Source of the DNA: Nocardiopsis sp. JB363
GTDB lineage: Bacteria > Actinomycetota > Actinomycetes > Streptosporangiales > Streptosporangiaceae
Assembly: GCF_900143625.1 (NCBI RefSeq)
Contig: NZ_FRFF01000019.1
Location: 62,001 to 126,000 of the forward strand
Length of the DNA: 64,000 bases
Direction: 5' to 3'
Below, in pieces: positions 16,320 to 24,585 of this stretch. The first letter of the stretch is position 1. Each line of letters begins with the position of its first letter. The notes beneath the pieces are model-generated. The model saw only the letters and a list, made by a program, of their open reading frames with translations, had not been told where the DNA came from and did no database searches. The position numbers were made by a program, and so were the translations under genes.

Positions 16320-17479
16320 GCGTTCCCCTGGCCGGTCGGCCACTGGTCGTGGTGTGCGTGCCCGGTAACCGGCGCCGCACACTGTTCGCGGAGGCCGCGC
16401 GGGAGGCGGGGTGGCCCGAGCCGATGGTGCTGCCCTGGCACGAGCTGGCCGACCCGGCCGCGTCGCCGTCGCTGCCTCCCGGCGCGGTGGTGCGGGTGGA
16501 CTCACCGGGCGAGGACGTCACCACGGCCCGTCTACTGCGCGGATGGGCGACGGACCCCGACCTGTACCGGGCGGAGGGCACCGCCGACCAGCACCGTGGG
16601 TTCGTCCGCGCCCTGGACCGCCTGTCCGCCCTGGTGGTCGCCACCCCCGGCACGCACCTGGTGCAGGACCCGGCCGATCTGGTCGACATGTGCGACAAGC
16701 GCCGCGCCCACGCGCGTCTGGCGGCGGCCGAGGTACCGGTGGCGGACGCTCTGCCGGATCCGGTCACCGGCTACACGTCCCTGCGCGAGCGCATGGACGA
16801 GCACCGCCTGCGCCGGGTGTTCGTCAAACCCGCGCACGGTTCCTCCGCCTCCGGGGTGATCGCTCTGGCCACCGGAGGGGCGGGCAGGATCAAGGCGGTC
16901 ACCTCCGCCGACCTCACCCGGGCGGAGGACGGGTCGGTGATGCTGTTCAACTCGCTGCGACCGCGCACCTACACCACCGAGGCGGAGGTGGCGGCCGTCG
17001 TGGACGCTTTGGCCCCGGACGGCCTGCACGTGGAACGTTGGCTGCCCAAAGCCGGCTTCGACGGACGTGTGGTGGATCTGCGGGTACTGGTGGTCGCCGG
17101 CCGCGCCACCCACGTCGTGGTGCGTTCCTCACGCTCCCCGCTGACCAACCTGCACCTGGGCAACGCCCGTGGCGACGTGGACACGCTCCGGGAGAGCATG
17201 GGACCGCACTCGTGGCGGGAAGCCATGCTCACCGCGGAGGCGGCGGCCGGGGTCTTCGGTTCGACCCTGCACGCCGGGGTGGACCTGATGCTCTCCCCGG
17301 GGTGGCGCCGTTTCACGATCTGCGAGGTGAACGCCTTCGGCGATCTGCTCCCGCGGGTCCTGCACGAGGGCCGGAGCACGCACACCGAACAGTTGCACGC
17401 GCTCGCGACCGGCCGGTTCCCGTTGCCCTCCCCTCACTCCGACCCGTCACCCTCGACACCCACCTTGGAACACCGTTGA
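16316..17479 (+). CDS. STM4014 family ATP-grasp protein
   Basis: A 387-residue protein with an ATP-grasp-like layout. It has an N-terminal nucleotide-like domain (LVVVCVPGNRRRTLF), a central lid and Lys segment (RVFVKPAHGSSASGVIAL), RVVDLRVLVVAGRATHVVVRSS, and the metal-binding end HAGVDLMLSPGWRRFTICEVNAFGDLLP. ATP-grasp enzymes join a carboxylate to an amine or thiol through an acyl phosphate. GTG at 16316 overlaps the STM4015 stop (GTGA), the reason for this start. The C-terminal 25 residues are Pro/Ser-rich. The substrate is unknown; a peptide or protein carboxylate is a reasonable guess given two radical SAM partners. Confidence 0.82.
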   Translation: MSVPLAGRPLVVVCVPGNRRRTLFAEAAREAGWPEPMVLPWHELADPAASPSLPPGAVVRVDSPGEDVTTARLLRGWATDPDLYRAEGTADQHRGFVRALDRLSALVVATPGTHLVQDPADLVDMCDKRRAHARLAAAEVPVADALPDPVTGYTSLRERMDEHRLRRVFVKPAHGSSASGVIALATGGAGRIKAVTSADLTRAEDGSVMLFNSLRPRTYTTEAEVAAVVDALAPDGLHVERWLPKAGFDGRVVDLRVLVVAGRATHVVVRSSRSPLTNLHLGNARGDVDTLRESMGPHSWREAMLTAEAAAGVFGSTLHAGVDLMLSPGWRRFTICEVNAFGDLLPRVLHEGRSTHTEQLHALATGRFPLPSPHSDPSPSTPTLEHR

Positions 17480-17523
17480 ACACCAGTACGCCCGGGTCCA
17501 CCCGGCCGGGGGCCACCCCGGAC

Positions 17524-18369
17524 ATGAACACCGTGGTGGGCACGCACGACCTCCTCCTGCTCACCCTGGACACGCTGCGGTACGACGTGGCGGTCGAACT
17601 CGCCGCCGCCGGGCGCACGCCCCATCTGGCCCGGTTGCTGCCCGAGGGCGGCTGGGAGGAACGGCACGCGCCGGCGAGCTTCACCTACGCCTCCCACCTG
17701 GCGATGCTCGCCGGGTTCCTGCCCACACCCGCCGCGCCGGGACCGCACCCGCGTCTGTTCGCGGCGTCGTTCCCCGGCAGTGTGTCCACCGCCCCCGGCA
17801 CGTGGACCTTCGAGACCGCCGATCTGGCCTCCGGGCTGGCGGCCGAGGGCTATCACACCGCCTGTGTAGGCGGCACGGGTTTCTTCAATCGCCGGTCGGC
17901 GCTGGGGTCGGTGCTGCCGGACCTGTTCGCCGAGAGCCACTGGGAGGAGTCGTTCGGGGTCACCGATCCCCGTTCCTTCGAGAACCAGGTCGAACGCGCC
18001 GTGCGGATCAGCCGGAGCGTCCCCGCCGAACGTCCCCTGTTCCTGTTGTTGAACGTGGCCGCCCTGCATCAGCCCAACTGGTTCCACCGACCCGGAGCGA
18101 CCCGGGAGGACGGGGACACCCGTTCCAGCCACGCGGCCGCCCTGGAGTACGTGGACCGGCACCTACCGCCGCTCCTGGCGGCGATGGCCGCCCGACGCCC
18201 CTGTTTCGCGATCGTGTGCTCCGACCACGGCACCGCCTACGGCGAGGACGGTCACACCGGTCACCGGATCGGCCACGAGGTCGTGTGGACCGTCCCCTAC
18301 ACTCACGCGGTCCTGCCGCACGGCTACCGTTCCGAGGTCCCCGAAAGCTCCGAGGAGGCAGCGGCGTGA
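17524..18369 (+). CDS. STM4013/SEN3800 family sulfatase-fold hydrolase
   Basis: A 281-residue protein of the alkaline-phosphatase/sulfatase superfamily. Metal ligands are visible as LLLLTLDTLRYD (Asp16) and CSDHGTAYGEDGHTGHRIGHE (Asp234, His235 and following His). The nucleophile region APASFTYASHLAMLAGFLP carries Thr54/Ser57 where sulfatases have Cys/Ser, so it may cleave or transfer a phosphate or phospho-group rather than a sulfate. There is no signal peptide, unusual for sulfatases and consistent with a cytoplasmic biosynthetic role. TTG at 17476, overlapping the STM4014 stop, is a possible longer start. The stop overlaps STM4012 by 4 bp. Confidence 0.82.
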   Translation: MNTVVGTHDLLLLTLDTLRYDVAVELAAAGRTPHLARLLPEGGWEERHAPASFTYASHLAMLAGFLPTPAAPGPHPRLFAASFPGSVSTAPGTWTFETADLASGLAAEGYHTACVGGTGFFNRRSALGSVLPDLFAESHWEESFGVTDPRSFENQVERAVRISRSVPAERPLFLLLNVAALHQPNWFHRPGATREDGDTRSSHAAALEYVDRHLPPLLAAMAARRPCFAIVCSDHGTAYGEDGHTGHRIGHEVVWTVPYTHAVLPHGYRSEVPESSEEAAA

Positions 18370-19715
18370 GTATCGTCCCCATGACCGAAGCGGTGCGCGC
18401 GGACTCCCCGTACCGCTCGTACGTGTACGCCTACCCGCACAAGACCGCCTACCGTCCCTTCGATGATCGGCCCAGGTTGAGCGACCTGTGGCGGGGCGAG
18501 GACGTGAGCGCGCTGTCGTTGTACGCCCACATCCCGTTCTGCGAGATGCGGTGCGGGTTCTGCAACCTGTTGACCCGTTCCACTCCGCCGGCCGAGCAGG
18601 TCACCGCCTTCCTCGACGCCTTGGAACGGCAGGCCGAGGTGGTCGCCTCCTGCCTGCCCGAGGGCGCGTCGTTCGCCCGCGCGGCCCTGGGCGGCGGCAC
18701 CCCCACCTACCTGACCGACGAGGAACTCGTCCGCGTCTACGACCTGCTCGAACGCACCCTCGGTGTGGACCTGACCTCGATCCCCACCTCTGTGGAGACC
18801 TCGCCCGCCACCGCCACCCCGGACCGGTTGAGGGTGTTGGACGAGCGCGGCGCCACCCGGATCAGCATGGGCGTACAGAGCTTCATCGACAGTGAGGCGC
18901 ACGCCGCCGGACGGCCACAGAAGCGCACGGAGGTGGACCGCGCCCTGGCCGACATCCGGGCGTGCACCGACGCCGACCTCAACGTCGACCTCATCTACGG
19001 GATCGAGCGGCAGACCCCGGACACCTGGCGGTACTCGCTGGACACGGCGCTGTCGTGGCGGCCGGAGGAGGTCTACCTCTACCCGTTGTACGTGCGGCCG
19101 TTGACCGGGCTGGGCCGCCGTGCCCGGGAGTGGGACGACCACCGCCTGTCCCTGTACCGACAGGGCCGCGACCACCTGCGTGATCACGGCTACGAGCAGG
19201 TGTCCATGCGTATGTTCCGGCGGGCGGACGCCACCGAGGCGGCCGGCCCCGACTACTGCTGCCAGACCGACGGCATGGTGGGTCTGGGTTGCGGGGCGCG
19301 TTCGTACACCTGCGGCACCCACTACTCGTTCGACTACGCGGTGGGGGTGGGGAAGGTGCGGTCGATCATCGAGGACTACGTGGGTCGCGACGCCGAGGAC
19401 TTCGCCCGCGCCGAGGTGGGGTTCCACCTGGACGGGGAGGAACGTCGGCGCCGCCACGTCCTCCAGTCGCTGCTGAGGGTGGAGGGACTGGACGCGCGGG
19501 CCTACACCGAACGGTTCGGCGCCCACCCCGTGACGGACCTCGCCGAGGAGTTCGGCGCACTGGCCGCGCGCGGGTGGTTGGTCTCCGGGGAGGACTCCGT
19601 CGACGCGACGACGATCCGGCTCACCGAAGAGGGTCTGGCCCATTCCGACGCGATCGGCCCGGACCTGTTCTCGGTTCGGGTGAACCGGCTCATGGCCGAG
19701 TACGAGGCGGGGTGA
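18366..19715 (+). CDS. STM4012 family radical SAM protein (HemN/HemW-like)
   Basis: A 449-residue radical SAM enzyme. The cluster motif CEMRCGFC gives Cys59, Cys63 and Cys66 (CxxxCxxC). GGGTPTYL, SVETSPATATPDRLRVL and ATRISMGVQSF follow, as in coproporphyrinogen dehydrogenase relatives, with a HemN-like C-terminal part (DYCCQTDGMVGLGCGARSY). The chemistry on the substrate is unknown. GTG at 18366 is chosen for the GTGA overlap with STM4013; ATG 18381 is an alternative. It is not HemW itself, since the cassette partners and C-terminal Cys pattern differ. Confidence 0.85.
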   Translation: MSIVPMTEAVRADSPYRSYVYAYPHKTAYRPFDDRPRLSDLWRGEDVSALSLYAHIPFCEMRCGFCNLLTRSTPPAEQVTAFLDALERQAEVVASCLPEGASFARAALGGGTPTYLTDEELVRVYDLLERTLGVDLTSIPTSVETSPATATPDRLRVLDERGATRISMGVQSFIDSEAHAAGRPQKRTEVDRALADIRACTDADLNVDLIYGIERQTPDTWRYSLDTALSWRPEEVYLYPLYVRPLTGLGRRAREWDDHRLSLYRQGRDHLRDHGYEQVSMRMFRRADATEAAGPDYCCQTDGMVGLGCGARSYTCGTHYSFDYAVGVGKVRSIIEDYVGRDAEDFARAEVGFHLDGEERRRRHVLQSLLRVEGLDARAYTERFGAHPVTDLAEEFGALAARGWLVSGEDSVDATTIRLTEEGLAHSDAIGPDLFSVRVNRLMAEYEAG

Positions 19716-19719
19716 ACCC

Positions 19720-20652
19720 GTGCCGTCCGTCTCTCCCGTACCGCTTCCGGACCCGACCGTGGGTCCGCCCGCGCGCACTCCCCTGCCCGCTCACCTGACC
19801 CTGCTCTACCGGGGCCCGTTGGCCAGCTGCGACTACGACTGTCCGTACTGTCCGTTCGCCAAGCGCCGGGACTCCCCCGACACGTTGCGGGCGGACCGGG
19901 CCGCTCTGGAGCGTTTCACCGACTGGGTGGCCGAGCGGGCCGAAGCCGACCCCGGCACCCGGGTCTCGGTGCTGTTCACCCCTTGGGGCGAGGGCCTGGT
20001 CCGTTCCTGGTACCGGCGGGCGATCGTCCGGCTCAGCCGGCTGCCGCACGTGGATCGGGTGGCGATCCAGACCAACGTGAGCGGGCGGGTGGGCTGGCTC
20101 GCCGACTGCGACCTCGCCTCGGCCGCGCTGTGGACCACCTACCATCCCGGTGAGGTCTCCCACGAACGGTTCCTGGCCAAGGCGCGCGAGCTCCTCGACC
20201 TCGGCGTGCGGTTCAGCGTCGGCGTGGTGGGACTGCCCGAGCACCTGGCGGCGGCCGAGCTCATGCGCGCCGCCCTGCCCGAGGAGGTGTACCTGTGGGT
20301 GAACGCGGCCGAGGGTCTCTCCTACACCGACGCCGAAGCGGCGACGTGGCAGCGGATCGACCCGCACTTCCACTACAGCCGGCTGCCCCACCCCAGTCGT
20401 GATCTTCCCTGTCGTACCGGTGACAGTGTGCTGTCCGTGGAGGGGGACGGGAACGTACGGCGTTGCCACTTCGTGGATCGTTCCCTGGGCAACCTGTACG
20501 ACGGGTCCTTCCGTGACCGGCTCGGGCCCTCGGGGTGCCCGCTGACCACCTGCGACTGCCACATCGGGTACGTCCACCTGGAGTCCCTGGACCTGTACGA
20601 GGTGTTCCGGGGCGGGGTGATCGAGCGAATCCCGGATCTCCGTGGTTCCTGA
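19720..20652 (+). CDS. STM4011 family radical SAM protein with SPASM-like end
   Basis: A 310-residue radical SAM enzyme with CDYDCPYC (Cys37, Cys41, Cys44). Its C-terminal part carries Cys231-x12-Gly-x4-Cys249 and then Cys273-x4-Cys278-x-Cys280, a pattern close to the SPASM/twitch auxiliary iron-sulfur domain used by peptide-modifying radical SAM enzymes. That makes a peptide or protein substrate likely. The GTG start lies four bases after the STM4012 stop. The gene ends the cassette; a 67-bp gap follows before the HAD gene. I know of no assigned reaction. Confidence 0.85.
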   Translation: MPSVSPVPLPDPTVGPPARTPLPAHLTLLYRGPLASCDYDCPYCPFAKRRDSPDTLRADRAALERFTDWVAERAEADPGTRVSVLFTPWGEGLVRSWYRRAIVRLSRLPHVDRVAIQTNVSGRVGWLADCDLASAALWTTYHPGEVSHERFLAKARELLDLGVRFSVGVVGLPEHLAAAELMRAALPEEVYLWVNAAEGLSYTDAEAATWQRIDPHFHYSRLPHPSRDLPCRTGDSVLSVEGDGNVRRCHFVDRSLGNLYDGSFRDRLGPSGCPLTTCDCHIGYVHLESLDLYEVFRGGVIERIPDLRGS

Positions 20653-20719
20653 CACATCCGGGTGAGAAGTAGCGACAAACCCTTCGAAACCGTCACCGGG
20701 GACGGCCATAATTCGCCCC

Positions 20720-21526
20720 ATGGTCCTTCCCCGTGTCATCGCCACCGACCTCGACGGCACCCTCCTGGGCCGATCGGGTGAGGTCTCCGAACGCAACCGC
20801 AGGGCACTGAACGACGCCGTCGACGCCGGGGTACGGGTGGTCATCGTGACCGCCCGACCACCCCGTACCACCGCGGCCATCGCCGACCTGTTCGACTGCG
20901 CCGCCGTGGTCTGCGGAAACGGCGCCCACACCCAGAGACCCGACCGCGATCCGCTCGTCAGGGCGATCGACCGCGACACCTCCGGAACCCTCGTGGACAA
21001 GCTTCGAGGCGCTCTGCCCGGGGTCGGGTTCGCGGTGGAGACCGGCGTCGGCTTCTACCACGACGCCGACTACCGGCTGGAATCCTGGATGCTCCCCGAG
21101 TGGGTGAGCGGGGTTCTGGACGACACCGACTCCTTGTTGGCCGCGGCGAACCCCGTCACCAAACTCCTCGCCCGGTCCACCGCTATGCCCGTGCACCTGA
21201 TGCACGACGCGGCGCGCGATTCCGTCGGCCCCCTGGCGGAGGTGACCTACTCCGGTTCGGCCGGGTTGGTGGAGGTGAGCGCGCCCGGCGTGAACAAGGG
21301 GAGCACGCTGGCGCTGCTGTGCGAGGAGTGGGGGGTGTCCCGCGACGAGGTCGTGGCCTTCGGCGACATGCCCAACGACCGGTCCTCGCTCACCTGGGCG
21401 GGTTCCGGGTACGCGATGGAGAGCGGCCACCAGGAATTGCTCGACCCGGAGCTGGGGCTGTTGGTGGCCCCGCCCAGCCACGAGGACGGCGTGGGGCGCG
21501 TGGTGGAGCGACTGCTGCAGGGTTGA
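20720..21526 (+). CDS. HAD-superfamily (Cof-type) phosphatase
   Basis: A 268-residue Cof/class IIB HAD phosphatase, likely acting on small sugar or cofactor phosphates. Catalytic motifs are present: ATDLDGTLLG (nucleophile Asp) near residue 9, IVTARPPRTT, the Lys in GVNKGSTLALL near 195, and AFGDMPNDRSSL near 213. The cap domain lies between. It follows the STM401x cassette by 67 bp; whether it belongs to that operon is open, but no terminator is seen in the gap. Confidence 0.88.
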   Translation: MVLPRVIATDLDGTLLGRSGEVSERNRRALNDAVDAGVRVVIVTARPPRTTAAIADLFDCAAVVCGNGAHTQRPDRDPLVRAIDRDTSGTLVDKLRGALPGVGFAVETGVGFYHDADYRLESWMLPEWVSGVLDDTDSLLAAANPVTKLLARSTAMPVHLMHDAARDSVGPLAEVTYSGSAGLVEVSAPGVNKGSTLALLCEEWGVSRDEVVAFGDMPNDRSSLTWAGSGYAMESGHQELLDPELGLLVAPPSHEDGVGRVVERLLQG

Positions 21527-21531
21527 GGAAC

Positions 21532-21570
21532 CCCCGGCGGAGAGCTTGAAATTCGCCCTCTCCGCCGGGG
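21532..21570. terminator. Convergent terminator between the HAD gene and the SMR gene
   Basis: A perfect 13-bp stem (21532-21544 with 21558-21570) lies just after the HAD stop codon and 11 bases beyond the end of the SMR gene. It can serve both genes. Confidence 0.75.
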
Positions 21571-21580
21571 CCGCGGTGGG

Positions 21581-21895
21581 TCAGCTCAGCACCTTGAGGC
21601 CGACGACGCCGCCGACGATGGCGATGAGGCACAGCGCCTTGGGCACGTTGAAGCCCTCCCCGAGGAAGAAGGCACCGATGAGTGCGGTGCCGACCACGCC
21701 GACGGACACCCACACCGCGTACCCGGTGCCCAACGGGATGGTGCGCAGCGCGTAGGCCAGACCGGCCATGCTCAACACCAGCGTGACCACGAAGGTCACC
21801 GACGGCCACAAGCGGGAGAAACCCTGCGAGGCGTTGAGCGCCGCCGCCCACGCGGTCTCCAGCAGACCGGAGATCACCAGAACGAACCAGGCCAT
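21581..21895 (-). CDS. gdx: SMR transporter, guanidinium exporter type (Gdx/SugE)
   Basis: A 104-residue small multidrug resistance protein with four transmembrane helices. The essential glutamate is Glu13 in GLLETAW, and the helix 2-3 loop GTGYAVWVSVGVVGTALIG is typical. A guanidine-III riboswitch lies upstream, so guanidinium export coupled to protons is the best-supported role rather than broad drug resistance. The gene stands alone, although SMR proteins of this type often act as homodimers. GGAGGT lies eight bases before the ATG. Conversion of guanidinium by carboxylases is not encoded nearby. Confidence 0.88.
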   Translation of the reverse strand: MAWFVLVISGLLETAWAAALNASQGFSRLWPSVTFVVTLVLSMAGLAYALRTIPLGTGYAVWVSVGVVGTALIGAFFLGEGFNVPKALCLIAIVGGVVGLKVLS

Positions 21896-21930
21896 GACCT
21901 GTTACCTCCACGAACGTAGGGAACACATAG

Positions 21931-21971
21931 GCGCCGTCTTGTCATGACCGGGTACGGCGCACCTCGTCCGG
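21931..21971 (-). ncRNA. Guanidine-III riboswitch
   Basis: On the minus strand a 41-base stretch begins CCGGACGAGGTGCGCCGTAC and ends ACAAGACGGCGC. It matches, apart from one base (T for G in the CATGAC segment), the Thermobifida fusca guanidine-III aptamer as I remember it. The pseudoknot-forming CCGG/CCGG and GCGCCGT/ACGGCGC pairings are visible. It ends 35 bases before the gdx start, with the ribosome site GGAGGT (21904-21909) in between. Guanidine binding should free translation of the exporter. Confidence 0.9.
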
Positions 21972-22294
21972 AGTCCACAGGTTCTCGAACGGTACAACGA
22001 CCGGGCGCGGGAGGGTCTTCCGGGGGTGCGCGGAGGGGTCGCTCACCACCGGAAAGCGCATCCCATCGACTCTGGACACGACCATCCGGCGACCGTTCGT
22101 CGTGAATGGAGACCGTTCATCGCACGGTGGGCGACCGCTCGACGCTTCACCCCCGCGTTCGGCGCGCGCCAGGGCGCGCCCTCTGCTCAATTCGGGGTGT
22201 CGCTCCTTACAGTTCCGAGTAATACAGGTCACACCAATGAAGATGTGTCCTGACCAGCGCCACCGTCCCACCCATCCCCCGGAGGTACCGCACC
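21972..22294. other. Upstream region of the DUF485-symporter operon
   Basis: About 320 bases without a gene. They hold the upstream part of the gdx transcript on one strand and the promoter zone of the symporter operon on the other, including the LytTR direct repeats at 22092-22120. The open frames here lack coding character. Confidence 0.6.
22092..22120 (+). promoter_or_regulatory. LytTR-type direct repeats
   Basis: ACCGTTCGT (22092-22100) and ACCGTTCAT (22112-22120) are two perfect matches to the LytTR consensus [TA][AC][CA]GTTN[AG][TG], with an 11-bp spacer and 20-bp periodicity. A third, weaker copy ACCGCTCGA is at 22134-22142. They lie about 175 bp before the DUF485 start. A LytTR response regulator is encoded at 25677, so it probably binds here. 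Confidence 0.65.
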
Positions 22295-22702
22295 ATGGCA
22301 ACCGACAGGCCCACCCAGGATCCAACGCCCCCACCGGAGCACGGGGGCGCGGACGAGCCCATCAAGGATTCCGCCTACGTGACCATGCACGCGGATCCCC
22401 GTTTCATCGACCTGAAGCACCGGCTGTACCGCTTCATCTTCCCGATGAGCATCGCCTTCATGGCGTGGTACCTGCTCTACGTGCTGATGACGGCCTTCGG
22501 CCGCGATGTGATGGGCATCGACCTGTTCGGCGGCGTCAACGTCGCGCTGATCTTCGGGATCCTCCAGTTCGTCTCGACCTTCGGCATCGCGATCCTCTAC
22601 ACGATGTACGCGAACCGGAACTTCGACTCGCGCGCCGCGGAGCTGCGCGCCGAGCTCCAGAACGGCGCCAACGCCGACAATGACCAGGAGGCGGGCCGAT
22701 GA
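22295..22702 (+). CDS. DUF485 membrane protein, partner of the symporter
   Basis: A 135-residue protein with a polar start and two transmembrane helices (about 50-70 and 87-107), plus the family landmark FIFPMSIAFMAWYLLYVLMTAFGRD. DUF485 proteins (YjcH type) are encoded before acetate/solute symporters and are thought to help their assembly or activity. The stop overlaps the start of the symporter gene by 4 bp (ATGA), so they are translationally coupled. GGAGGTACCGC precedes the ATG. Confidence 0.9.
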   Translation: MATDRPTQDPTPPPEHGGADEPIKDSAYVTMHADPRFIDLKHRLYRFIFPMSIAFMAWYLLYVLMTAFGRDVMGIDLFGGVNVALIFGILQFVSTFGIAILYTMYANRNFDSRAAELRAELQNGANADNDQEAGR

Positions 22703-24396
22703 TCCTCGCACAGGAAGCGGCCATGAGTGACAGCAGCCGTCTCGTCACCCTGGTCCTCTTCGGCCTGATGGTCGCGGCCACGATCGGCATCACGATCTGG
22801 GCCAGCCGCAACACCCGTTCGGCCACCGACTTCCACTCCGGCGGTCGCGGTTTCTCGCCGTTGCAGAACGGCCTCGCGATCGGCAGTGACTACATGTCCG
22901 CCGCGTCGTTCCTGGGCATCGCCGGCATGATCGCCCTGTTCGGCTACGACGGCTTCCTCTACTCCATCGGCTTCCTGGTCGCGTGGTTGGTGGCCCTGCT
23001 GCTGGTCGCCGAGTTGCTGCGCAACTCCGGCCGCTACACGATGGGCGACGTCCTCTCCTACCGCATGCAGCAGCGCCCGGTACGGACGGCCGCGGCGGTC
23101 TCGACCGTCGTCGTGTCGATCTTCTACCTGCTGGCGCAGATGGTCGGCGCGGGCGCCCTGATCGCCCTGCTCCTGGGCATCCAGGAGGGTCAGACCTTCC
23201 TGGGCATGGACGCGCCGACCGCGAAGATCGTCGGCATCGTCGTCATCGGCCTGCTGATGACCATCTACGTGGCCTTCGGTGGCATGAAGGGCACCACCTG
23301 GGTGCAGATCGTCAAGGCCGTCATCCTGATGGCCGGCGCCGCGCTGCTCACGATCCTGACCCTGTCGCTGTACGGCTTCAACCTCGGCGCGCTGATGACC
23401 GACGCCGCCAACGCCAGCCAGGCGGCGGCGGACGGTAACGCGGCCGGCTTCCTGGAGCCCGGTCTGCGCTACGGCGTCGAGGTCGCGGGCGACTCGGTCC
23501 AGACCATGTGGAACAAGCTGGACCTGATCAGCCTCGGTCTGGCGCTGGTCCTGGGCACCGCGGGTCTGCCGCACATCCTCATCCGCTTCTACACCGTTCC
23601 CGACTCGCAGAGCGCACGCAAGTCCGTCAACTGGGGCATCGGCCTCATCGGCAGCTTCTACGTGATGACCCTGGTGTTGGGCTTCGGCGCCGCCGCCCTG
23701 GTCGGACACGAGGCCATCACCGCCCAGGACCCGGCCGGCAACACGGCCGCACCGCAGCTGGCCTCGGTGGTGGGTGAGCGCATCGGCGGTGAGATGGCCG
23801 GTGCGATCCTGCTGGCGCTCATCGCGTCGGCCGCGTTCGCGGCGATCCTGTCGACCGTCGCCGGCCTGGTCATCGCCTCGTCGTCCTCACTGGCGCACGA
23901 CTTCTACAACTCGGTCATCCGCAAGGGCAAGGCGAGCGGCACCGAAGAGGTCAGGGTCGCCCGGTTCGCGGCCATCGGCGTCGGTGTGGTGGCGATCGTC
24001 CTGGCGATCTTCGCGCAGAACCTCAACGTGGCCTTCCTGGTCTCGCTGGCGTTCGCGATGGCGGCCTCCGCCAACCTGCCGACCCTGCTGCTGAGCCTGT
24101 TCTGGAAGCGCTTCAACACCTCCGGGGCCCTCGCCGGTATCTACGGTGGTCTGATCAGCGCCGTTGGTCTGGTGTTCTTCTCCCCGGTGGTGTCCGGTTC
24201 GGAGACCGCGCTCATGCCGAACGTGGACTTCGCCTGGTTCCCGCTGCCCAACCCGGCCCTGGTGTCGGTGCCGATCAGCCTCCTGTGCGCCGTCGTCGGC
24301 ACGTACATGTCCAAGGAGCAGGACTTCGACAAGTTCGCGATGCTCCAGGTCCGCGCCCTCACCGGTGCGGGCGCCGAGAAGGCCGGCAGCCACTAG
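22699..24396 (+). CDS. Sodium:solute symporter, acetate/pyruvate permease type
   Basis: A 565-residue SSS-family transporter with about 13 transmembrane helices, close to ActP/MctC. Typical segments are FSPLQNGLAIGSDYMSAASFLGIAG, YLLAQMVGAGALI, YVAFGGMKGTTWVQ, TAGLPHILIRFYTVPDS and ASAAFAAILSTVAGLVIASSSSLAHDFY. It probably imports acetate, propionate or pyruvate with sodium or protons. It follows DUF485 with a 4-bp overlap and precedes a LytS/LytTR pair. The substrate cannot be settled from sequence alone. Confidence 0.9.
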   Translation: MILAQEAAMSDSSRLVTLVLFGLMVAATIGITIWASRNTRSATDFHSGGRGFSPLQNGLAIGSDYMSAASFLGIAGMIALFGYDGFLYSIGFLVAWLVALLLVAELLRNSGRYTMGDVLSYRMQQRPVRTAAAVSTVVVSIFYLLAQMVGAGALIALLLGIQEGQTFLGMDAPTAKIVGIVVIGLLMTIYVAFGGMKGTTWVQIVKAVILMAGAALLTILTLSLYGFNLGALMTDAANASQAAADGNAAGFLEPGLRYGVEVAGDSVQTMWNKLDLISLGLALVLGTAGLPHILIRFYTVPDSQSARKSVNWGIGLIGSFYVMTLVLGFGAAALVGHEAITAQDPAGNTAAPQLASVVGERIGGEMAGAILLALIASAAFAAILSTVAGLVIASSSSLAHDFYNSVIRKGKASGTEEVRVARFAAIGVGVVAIVLAIFAQNLNVAFLVSLAFAMAASANLPTLLLSLFWKRFNTSGALAGIYGGLISAVGLVFFSPVVSGSETALMPNVDFAWFPLPNPALVSVPISLLCAVVGTYMSKEQDFDKFAMLQVRALTGAGAEKAGSH

Positions 24397-24585
24397 TAGG
24401 CCTCTCCCCTGGCCCCCAGCCGCTTACGGGGGCCGCGCACGGAACGTGGACATCTCCCGTCCCCGCACCGTGCGTCCCGGCCCGTCACCCCTCCTCCCGG
24501 GGGTGGCGGGCCCTTCCACATGGATTCGGAGAGGTGAACGGGTCGACGTGACCGTTGACACACTTTGCGGGGATAAGATCAGTGC

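Noticed and set aside
24551..24580. TTGACA and TAAGAT before the LytS-type kinase gene as a promoter
   Set aside because: The two boxes are only 13 bp apart, too close for a sigma-70-type promoter; no better pair found.
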